8,240 nucleotides of DNA, taken from assembly GCA_013414745.1 (NCBI GenBank), contig CP058707.1:1984521-1992760 (forward strand), read 5' to 3'. The notes under the pieces are model-generated. The model did not search any database, was not told the DNA's origin, and saw nothing but the letters and a program-made list of their open reading frames with translations. Shown here one piece after another: positions 1 through 4,354 of this stretch. Both the position numbers and the translations under genes were made by a program. How positions within the stretch are numbered: the stretch's first letter is position 1; the number at the start of each line of letters is the position of its first letter. The stretch is from Bacteroidota bacterium (GTDB lineage: Bacteria > Bacteroidota > Bacteroidia > Chitinophagales > Chitinophagaceae).

Positions 1-1
1 G

Positions 2-55
2 ACGGGATCCGGATCGGCAGAACAACAATCATTTAAAATTCAAAAGACCCGTTAA
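2..55 (+). CDS. 3' end of upstream gene, probable T9SS sorting-domain tail
   Basis: An open frame enters from the left edge and stops at TAA 53-55. Its last residues read TGSGSAEQQSFKIQKTR. A short Ser/Gln stretch followed by SFKI and a basic end is how many Bacteroidota type IX secretion C-terminal domains finish, so I infer the tail of a secreted or surface protein. Only 17 codons are visible, so the family cannot be proven. Gene A starts 27 bases after this stop with no terminator-like hairpin between, so the two could be cotranscribed. A second frame ending at 34-36 is also open from the edge but looks less protein-like. Confidence 0.4.
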   Translation, partial: TGSGSAEQQSFKIQKTR

Positions 56-82
56 TTAAACTCCAATTACAAAATTAATTTT

Positions 83-436
83 ATGAAACAAACACTTAAA
101 CTCCTCTTAACCGGACTGATTTTAGCCGGTACACCTGCGCTGATCGAAAGCCCAGGTTCCTCAAAATTTAACTACCAGGGTATTGCCCGCGATAGCAAAG
201 GCAATCCCATGGGCAAACAAACCCTGGGCATCAAACTGAGTGTATTGCCTACCTCAGATGCCACAACCCCTGAATATGAAGAAGTACAAACCATTACCAC
301 CAATGAGTTTGGATTGTATACACTGCAAATCGGCAACGGCCAGGCTGTTACAGGTACGATGGCAGAAGTAAAATGGGAAACCGGAAACAAATACATTCGT
401 GTGAGCATCGATCAAAAGGCGGAAGCAATTATGTAG
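83..436 (+). CDS. Gene A fragment 1: signal peptide and FNYQG N-terminal module
   Basis: The genuine coding part is 83-413. A basic MKQTLK start and a hydrophobic stretch form a Sec signal peptide; the cleavage site is uncertain, perhaps after GTPA. The sequence then reads FNYQGIARDSKGNPMGKQTL, followed later by TTNEFGLYTLQIGNG and KYIRVSID. This is the N-terminal module seen in many secreted Bacteroidota proteins, in which a short beta domain precedes the repeat region. After SID the frame drifts to QKAEAIM and stops at 434-436. Adding one C after 413 turns this into DPKGGSNYVDAGTTQLLSVP, exactly the expected continuation, so the stop is an artefact of a one-base loss. Confidence 0.75.
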   Translation: MKQTLKLLLTGLILAGTPALIESPGSSKFNYQGIARDSKGNPMGKQTLGIKLSVLPTSDATTPEYEEVQTITTNEFGLYTLQIGNGQAVTGTMAEVKWETGNKYIRVSIDQKAEAIM

Positions 437-3087
437 ATGCCGGCACCACACAATTATTGAGTGTACCCTATGCGATTTATGCAGACAAAGCCGGAATGGC
501 CAAAGAAACTGCTGGTGGCACACGTGCAGGAACAGTATCTACCTCAGCAGCCGGTACAGGAACGGTGAACTACCTGACGAAGTTTACTGCTGCAAATACG
601 ATTTACAATAGTCAGGTATTTGACAATGGAAGTAATGTGGGAATAGGTACCACGAGTCCGTTTGCCAAGTTACATATCAACCAGAACAATGCTTCGGTAT
701 TAGAACATCTTCGCATGCAGAATCAGAGTGCAGCCGGAGCCGGACGTTTTACGATGTATAGTGATGGTGCAGTGAATTACGCGACGTTTACGAAATACGG
801 CAGCACGTATGCCGGATCGTATGCAGGTCTGCCTACCTTGTATCCATTTGCCAACTTACTGGCGTTTGGAAACAATGGTGTAGCGGCGAACGACGGATTG
901 GGTCGCTTCCTGATCAGTACGGCAGGTAATGCGGGGATCAGTTTGTTTAAAGGCGGTACAAGCAAGTTAAAATTCCATGCCGACTTCACGACGGAGAATG
1001 TGGGTATCGGAGGCAATAGTGCACCGGTAAGCAGGGTACACCTGAACAATACGGATGGTTCCAATATGGATTTGCGTTTAACCAACACAGCAAGCGGACA
1101 TACAGCTACGGATGGTTTTGTAATTTCTCAAATTGGAAATGTATCTACCGTCATCAACCGCGAAAATGATCGACTCTTATTAGGTGCCAATTCTTTACCC
1201 AAGGTGTATATTAACCCGAGTGTGAATGCTCAAGTGGGTATCGGCGGAAGCCCGTCGAATAATTTGTCGTTGATGTCATCAACAGATACTGTGGGCATAT
1301 CATTCGAAAACTACTCAGGGAGTTATTTTAACGTGTCGGAAAATGTGGATGGACAATTGATGCTTTGATCCAAATAATCTGGCTCTGACAACAGGTTCTC
1401 AACCTGCCATGGCGATTGATGATGATACCCGGTATGTGGGTCTGAATACCACAACCCCAGCCGCTCCTTTGGATGTGAATGGGTTAAATTATTCCGGTTC
1501 CAGTACAGACGGTAATGCGAATTTTGGTTCTTCCGCAGGTTACCATTTGACCGTAGACGATAATGAAGTTCAAAGTAAGGTTGGCGTGAACGGATTTGGT
1601 CCACTCTTTCTTAACTATTGGGAGGGGATACTTATCTTGGATATTATGGAACCTCCAATTTTGCCCAAAATGGAGATGTCAATATCTCCAACTATGCCGT
1701 GACGGTGGATAGTTCAACCCGTTCTATAGGAATTAATACATCTGTTCCGAATTCTTTCTATGCACTTACTATAGGGGCCAATGGCTCAAAGAGTGGTATT
1801 TCTATCGAAGACCCTGTTGATAATTATGCCTTATTTTCGAATAAGTCTGGAATCTGGGAGTCGGTATATCTGTCTAAATCAAATCCATTAACCAACATAC
1901 CTAGTTTATATTACAGCGGCTTCTCCAAATAACAATGCCATTGAAATTGTGAATGAAGGTACTGGTGTGAATGCCTATTCTAATAAGGGTTATGGAATTC
2001 GTGCAATAACGGATTCTAATCAGGCCGGTTATTTTTACAATTCCCGTAGTACGGCAAATCCTGCCATATTGAACGGCGTATTGCGTGGTGAGTACAACGG
2101 AACCATGGTGGCTGATTATGTGGGTGTGTACGGTAAAGTAACAACCGGATCTAATGTATATGGTATTGGAGTTCGTGGAGATGCCGCCTGGTATGGTGTG
2201 CTGGGGAATGGAACCATGGGGGTTCGTGGAGAAGGGAATTCAGGAGCTACAGGAACCCGTTACGGTGTTTACGGAACAGCATCCGGAGCACTAACCAATT
2301 GGGCGGGTTACTTCTCTGGGAACCACTTTATTTCCGGTACAAAGAACTCCGCTTTCATTAATCAACAAGGTAAGGCCGTGTTGGTGAACTGTGTGGAAAC
2401 ACCGGGTGTTTGGTTCGAAGATATGGCTTCAGGAAGCATCCAAAATGGGGTGGCTGAAATTGAATTCCCGCAAGATTTATTAAATGGTGTAGTGATTGAT
2501 GCCGCGCATCCTTTTATCGTGAGTATCACACCAACCGGTGATATGGGTAATTTCTGGGTTGAAAAATCTTTGACCGGATTTAAAGTGCATGCCACCGGAG
2601 CCGCGAATGGAACAACCTTTGATTATCGTGTGAGCGCAAAACGGAAAGGATACGAAGATTATCGCCTGGAATATGCCGGCGCAGCTGTCGCAGAAGATCC
2701 TTACATCAAAAATCCTTACATGAATGTTCCGAACAAAGGCGAAAACTTCCAGCAGGATTTGGAACAATATCGTGCAGAAATGAAAGGTCATCAGGATCAG
2801 GCTGAAGAAACAGCCCGCGTGAATCAATTAAAGGTGAAATTTTCACGCCGGATATGGAAGCTGCACGTCGCGAAAAAGAAGCCCAATTAGCCACTAAAAA
2901 ACCGGCAACCCCACCATCGGCTTCTAAACCAGAAATTCATCCAAACCAAAAACCACGGGCAGTTAAAACAGCAGCACCTGTGACAAGCGATGAAGACAAA
3001 AGAAGGCGAATACCACCCGATAATTCAAGGTCGTTATTTCATAAAAAGGAGTCATGTTTTAAACATGGCTCTTTTTTATTCGGATGA
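83..3087 (+). CDS. Gene A: fibre-like surface protein with VGIG repeats, frameshifted in this assembly
   Basis: This is one gene split into six successive frames. Joining them at about 413, 1363, 1621, 1927 and 2834, plus a likely sixth site at 2998-3001, gives about 980 residues. In order it has a signal peptide (1-20), an FNYQGIARD N-terminal module (30-135) ending in TTQLLSVPYA, five VGIG-type repeats (about 184-570), a Gly/Tyr-rich YGVYG section (630-750), a CVETPGVWFED-type domain (750-866), and a charged Lys/Pro tail. Related Bacteroidota proteins are tail-fibre-like surface proteins, so a role in adhesion or surface structure is inferred. No T9SS sorting domain, S74 chaperone or lipoprotein cysteine is seen. 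The start at 83 is chosen because the signal peptide begins there; its leader is A/T-rich without Shine-Dalgarno. The true stop may be 3021-3023 rather than 3085-3087. Confidence 0.75.
415..1368 (+). CDS. Gene A fragment 2: end of N-terminal module and first three VGIG repeats
   Basis: The genuine reading starts at KGGSNYVDAGTTQLL, completing the N-terminal module. It continues through a Thr/Ala/Gly-rich linker into the fibre section. Three repeats carry the VGIG signature: NVGIGTTSPFAKLHIN (634-681), ENVGIGGNSAPVSRVHLNN (994-1050) and AQVGIGGSPSNNLSL (1228-1272). Each is followed by 60-120 residues of beta-rich, Gly/Asn/Ser-rich sequence. The frame stops at 1366-1368 after DGQLML. Removing C1363, or adding two T residues to the run after it, gives DGQLM(L)FDPNNLALTTGS and continues into fragment 3. 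No transmembrane segment is seen. Confidence 0.7.
   Translation, partial: KGGSNYVDAGTTQLLSVPYAIYADKAGMAKETAGGTRAGTVSTSAAGTGTVNYLTKFTAANTIYNSQVFDNGSNVGIGTTSPFAKLHINQNNASVLEHLRMQNQSAAGAGRFTMYSDGAVNYATFTKYGSTYAGSYAGLPTLYPFANLLAFGNNGVAANDGLGRFLISTAGNAGISLFKGGTSKLKFHADFTTENVGIGGNSAPVSRVHLNNTDGSNMDLRLTNTASGHTATDGFVISQIGNVSTVINRENDRLLLGANSLPKVYINPSVNAQVGIGGSPSNNLSLMSSTDTVGISFENYSGSYFNVSENVDGQLML
1364..1702 (+). CDS. Gene A fragment 3: fourth VGIG-type repeat
   Basis: The genuine reading runs from FDPNNLALTTGSQPAMAI at 1364 to about 1620. It carries the fourth repeat, RYVGLNTTTPAAPLDVNG (1430-1483), in the usual form of a VGxxTTxP turn followed by a hydrophobic strand. After LFLNYW the frame drifts to EGILILDIM and ends at 1700-1702. 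Adding one G to the GGG run at 1620-1622 gives NYWGGDTYLGYYGTSNF, which continues naturally. An ATG at 1409 is internal, not a true start. Confidence 0.65.
   Translation, partial: FDPNNLALTTGSQPAMAIDDDTRYVGLNTTTPAAPLDVNGLNYSGSSTDGNANFGSSAGYHLTVDDNEVQSKVGVNGFGPLFLNYWEGILILDIMEPPILPKMEMSISPTMP
1621..1932 (+). CDS. Gene A fragment 4: fifth VGIG-type repeat
   Basis: The genuine reading starts at GGDTYLGYYGTSNF and contains the fifth repeat, SIGINTSVPNSFYALTIG (1723-1776), then SGISIEDPVDNYALF, the same kind of beta-rich follow-on seen after the other repeats. It reaches LYYSGFSK and stops at 1930-1932. Removing one A from the AAA run at 1927-1929 gives GFSNNNAIEIVNEGTGVNAY and continues into fragment 5. 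The piece is too short and too clearly continuous on both sides to be a separate gene. Confidence 0.65.
   Translation, partial: GGDTYLGYYGTSNFAQNGDVNISNYAVTVDSSTRSIGINTSVPNSFYALTIGANGSKSGISIEDPVDNYALFSNKSGIWESVYLSKSNPLTNIPSLYYSGFSK
1928..2890 (+). CDS. Gene A fragment 5: YGVYG section and C-terminal CVETPG domain
   Basis: The genuine reading covers 1928-2833. The first half is rich in Gly and Tyr with repeating short motifs (GYGIRAI, YVGVYGK, VYGIGVRG, MGVRGEG, YGVYGTA), a pattern of beta-helical fibre proteins. From about 2330 comes a C-terminal domain with FISGTK, VLVNCVETPGVWFEDM, FIVSITPTGDMGNFWVEK and FDYRVSAKRKGYEDYRLE. It matches a domain that ends many Bacteroidota and environmental fibre proteins, in the place where others carry an S74 peptidase. 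A charged coiled-coil-like stretch follows. The frame drifts after NQLK; one extra G at 2833-2834 gives NQLKGEIFTPDMEAARREKE. Confidence 0.7.
   Translation, partial: NNNAIEIVNEGTGVNAYSNKGYGIRAITDSNQAGYFYNSRSTANPAILNGVLRGEYNGTMVADYVGVYGKVTTGSNVYGIGVRGDAAWYGVLGNGTMGVRGEGNSGATGTRYGVYGTASGALTNWAGYFSGNHFISGTKNSAFINQQGKAVLVNCVETPGVWFEDMASGSIQNGVAEIEFPQDLLNGVVIDAAHPFIVSITPTGDMGNFWVEKSLTGFKVHATGAANGTTFDYRVSAKRKGYEDYRLEYAGAAVAEDPYIKNPYMNVPNKGENFQQDLEQYRAEMKGHQDQAEETARVNQLKVKFSRRIWKLHVAKKKPN
2836..3087 (+). CDS. Gene A fragment 6: charged C-terminal tail
   Basis: The reading EIFTPDMEAARREKEAQLAT continues the coiled-coil-like stretch of fragment 5, then turns into a Lys/Pro/Ala-rich basic tail (KKPATPPSASKPEIHPNQKP). 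The tail is probably disordered, and no sorting domain is present. The present frame stops at 3085-3087, which means it runs through the terminator hairpin at 3043-3077. One extra A in the AAAA run at 2998-3001 would instead end the protein as DKKKANTTR with TAA at 3021-3023, just before the hairpin. I think that is the true end. Confidence 0.55.
   Translation, partial: EIFTPDMEAARREKEAQLATKKPATPPSASKPEIHPNQKPRAVKTAAPVTSDEDKRRRIPPDNSRSLFHKKESCFKHGSFLFG
3043..3077 (+). terminator. Rho-independent terminator of gene A
   Basis: AAAAAGGAGTCATG pairs with CATGGCTCTTTTTT, with one G-T pair and one bulged G, around a T/A-rich TTTTAAA loop, and six T residues follow the stem. It sits 20 bases after the inferred stop at 3023. 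The bulged G may itself be an assembly error, since removing it gives a perfect stem. It separates gene A from everything downstream. Confidence 0.7.
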
Positions 3088-3191
3088 CTAACCAGTTTTC
3101 CGTTCAAAATGACCCAATACAGAATCAATGACTCAGGTAGTGGAGTATCCTCTGTATAGGATTTTATCATTTACCCTTCATTCTATGCGCC

Positions 3192-3493
3192 ATGAAAAAT
3201 CTATTCCTGATTTCGCTTTCCGCTGAGATACGCTTTGTTTTCAGAAACTATAAAAAGCTTCCAATATACCAGAACGGCCGGAACAAAATGAACGTGTGCG
3301 TCTGTCACCACAACAGGTAAAGCCAGTCTGAACCATAAAGCGTATGAGAAGGCATCAAGAGGTAACTGCAAGAAGCGGCAGAATGAAGAGCGCCCGATGT
3401 AAGCGATAAATAAACGGCAACCCGCAGAGAGAGGCCGTTGCAAAGTCAAGTGGCAAAAAAATCTAAGTAACGCAGAAATTTGAAGCCAAATGA
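3192..3493 (+). pseudogene. Remnant of a small secreted Spy/CpxP-like (DUF4890-like) protein
   Basis: No frame is open throughout, but pieces in successive frames read like one small protein. A signal-peptide start MKNLFLISLSA begins at 3192. In another frame 3257-3322 gives SNIPERPEQNERVRLSPQQV, and 3325-3399 gives SLNHKAYEKASRG and KKRQNEERPM. Then 3403-3459 gives AINKRQPAERG, and KFEAK with TGA falls at 3491-3493. Small periplasmic Spy/CpxP-like proteins of Bacteroidota have the same order: a signal peptide, LSPEQ, a charged helix with EER, and a closing EF-K motif. Stops and shifts are denser than in genes A and B, so true decay is more likely than read error alone. At about 100 codons it is shorter than the usual 130-170. 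The assignment is from pattern only. Confidence 0.35.
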
Positions 3494-3511
3494 CTTAGTT
3501 AATTATTTTTG
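3479..3511 (+). promoter_or_regulatory. Candidate Bacteroidota promoter (TTTG / TATTTTTG)
   Basis: TTTG at 3479-3482 is followed after 21 bases by TATTTTTG at 3504-3511, matching the Bacteroidota -33/-7 pattern (TTTG and TAnnTTTG) at a permitted spacing. It overlaps the end of the decayed gene and would start transcripts at about 3518, just ahead of the small open frame at 3540-3722. In A/T-rich DNA such matches also arise by chance. Confidence 0.35.
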
Positions 3512-3539
3512 ATTGTTTTGCATTGGTCTCAGAGAATGA

Positions 3540-3722
3540 TATGCCACGCGATCATCAACCGGCATGCAACCAGCAGCGACCGCCCCCAAAGCATCAACCC
3601 CTAGGAACATCGCGATGATTACCGATAGTGTCTCTGGAGACGTCGCAAAAAAATTGCATCAGGCGCTGCCAAAAGGGCCAGATTTTTTAATCACTTATGT
3701 CGTGAAGGAAGAAGAAGTCTAA
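3540..3722 (+). CDS. Small hypothetical open frame, 52-60 residues
   Basis: This frame is open from 3540 (after a TGA at 3537-3539) to TAA 3720-3722. ATG codons in frame are at 3564 (52 residues) and 3615 (35 residues). The residues are protein-like: MQPAATAPKASTPRNIAM, then ITDSVSGDVAKKLHQALPKG and PDFLITYVVKEEEV. The second half has the mix of an alpha helix followed by a beta strand. I do not recognise a family. An ATG at 3536 lies in another frame, so with the indel rate seen elsewhere here the true start could be there, giving about 62 residues. A promoter-like pair lies upstream at 3479-3511. It may be the remnant of a larger gene instead. Confidence 0.3.
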   Translation, partial: YATRSSTGMQPAATAPKASTPRNIAMITDSVSGDVAKKLHQALPKGPDFLITYVVKEEEV

Positions 3723-3805
3723 TACATGAAGAATCTGATATTTTATAATACACTATGAAAATCCATTTTTAGATTTTACTTTCGCAGTACAAACCATATC
3801 AAACC

Positions 3806-3839
3806 TTGATCAAATCCTTTTTGACAACAAGTATTTTTG
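3806..3839 (+). promoter_or_regulatory. Weak candidate promoter for gene B
   Basis: TATTTTTG at 3832-3839 fits the TAnnTTTG box, and TTG at 3806-3808 lies 23 bases upstream, at the long end of the accepted spacing. If used it would give gene B a leader of about 295 bases that includes the hairpin at 4050-4092. No better pair was found closer to the gene. Confidence 0.2.
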
Positions 3840-4049
3840 CTCCGGACTAACCACTCGGGAACCAGGATTCGTTGAGAATCAACTTGTTGACTGTTATTCA
3901 GTTGAAATTATTTTACCTACTTCTGTTCAATGTTTGGACCTACTGATTGGGCATTCCAGCGCCTATTTATTTTCTAAACATAAAACCAGTTAAAACCGAA
4001 ACAGAAGTAAAGCTTTCCCTTTAAATAAGACGCTATCATCGTATCATAG

Positions 4050-4092
4050 CCAGCGCTGTGTGCACTTGTGTTGATCACACAGTGGTAGCTGG
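4050..4092 (+). repeat. Imperfect inverted repeat / hairpin in gene B leader
   Basis: CCAGC (4050-4054) pairs with GCTGG (4088-4092), and CTGTGTG (4056-4062) pairs perfectly with CACACAG (4076-4082) around a 13-base loop. An internal bulge separates the two stems. No T run follows, so it is not a standard terminator. It lies about 50 bases before the start codon of gene B, where an RNA hairpin or a protein-binding dyad could affect expression. Its function is unknown. Confidence 0.5.
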
Positions 4093-4141
4093 TGTCGTAT
4101 TTCTGAATAAACAACGTATTTATTAACCAAACAAATAAAAC

Positions 4142-4354
4142 ATGAAACAGAAAATTCTAAACCGAACGCGAAGCTTCCCGCGAACATGGAAGCTACTCCT
4201 TCTGTTGTTTGTTGGATTTTGTGGGCTGGGATTCCAATCCAAAGCCTCCCATTTCCGTTACCACTCCGTTAGTTGGAGCATGGGAACAAACGACACTGTA
4301 ATTTTTCAGGTAACCCAAAGTTGGCGATGGACGGCCTTTGGGACCCCGCCTTAA
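4142..4354 (+). CDS. Gene B fragment 1: signal peptide and start of SHFRY domain
   Basis: The start at 4142 is chosen for its A-rich leader and signal peptide: a basic N-region (MKQKILNRTRSFPRTWK), a Leu/Phe/Gly core, and probable cleavage after QSKA. The mature protein begins SHFRYHSVSWSMGTNDTVIF, the opening of an N-terminal domain known from large secreted proteins of several phyla, including PEP-CTERM exoproteins. After SWRWTAFG the frame drifts to TPP and stops at 4352-4354. One extra G in the GGG run at 4340-4342 restores AFGDPALNSVTPISSFTFGD. Confidence 0.75.
   Translation: MKQKILNRTRSFPRTWKLLLLLFVGFCGLGFQSKASHFRYHSVSWSMGTNDTVIFQVTQSWRWTAFGTPP

Larger units (their letters stand above)
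3723..4141. other. Non-coding region and leader upstream of gene B
   Basis: No convincing protein-like frame is seen on either strand. The region is A/T-rich. It holds a weak promoter-like pair (3806-3839), two small alternative hairpins at 3871-3890 that share TCAAC, and a clear hairpin at 4050-4092. The last 45 bases before ATG 4142 are A-rich (AACCAAACAAATAAAAC), typical of Bacteroidota translation starts without Shine-Dalgarno. Confidence 0.6.

Noticed and set aside
777..1088. Minus-strand open frame of 103 residues inside gene A
   Set aside because: It is the antisense shadow of a well-supported fibre repeat region; its composition has no recognisable protein features.
3117..3157. ATACAGA / TCTGTAT inverted pair after gene A
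   Set aside because: Seven-base arms separated by 27 bases in A/T-rich DNA are easily found by chance, and no flanking feature supports it.
3201..3449. An 82-residue open frame on the minus strand in the gap
   Set aside because: It is the longest uninterrupted frame there, but it lies opposite the pieces that read as a secreted protein on the plus strand, shows no domain or signal, and has no clear start context.
3871..3890. GTTGA-TCAAC-GTTGA, two alternative hairpins sharing one arm
   Set aside because: Five-base stems are too weak to claim a riboswitch or attenuator without conservation; noted only as part of the gene B leader region.
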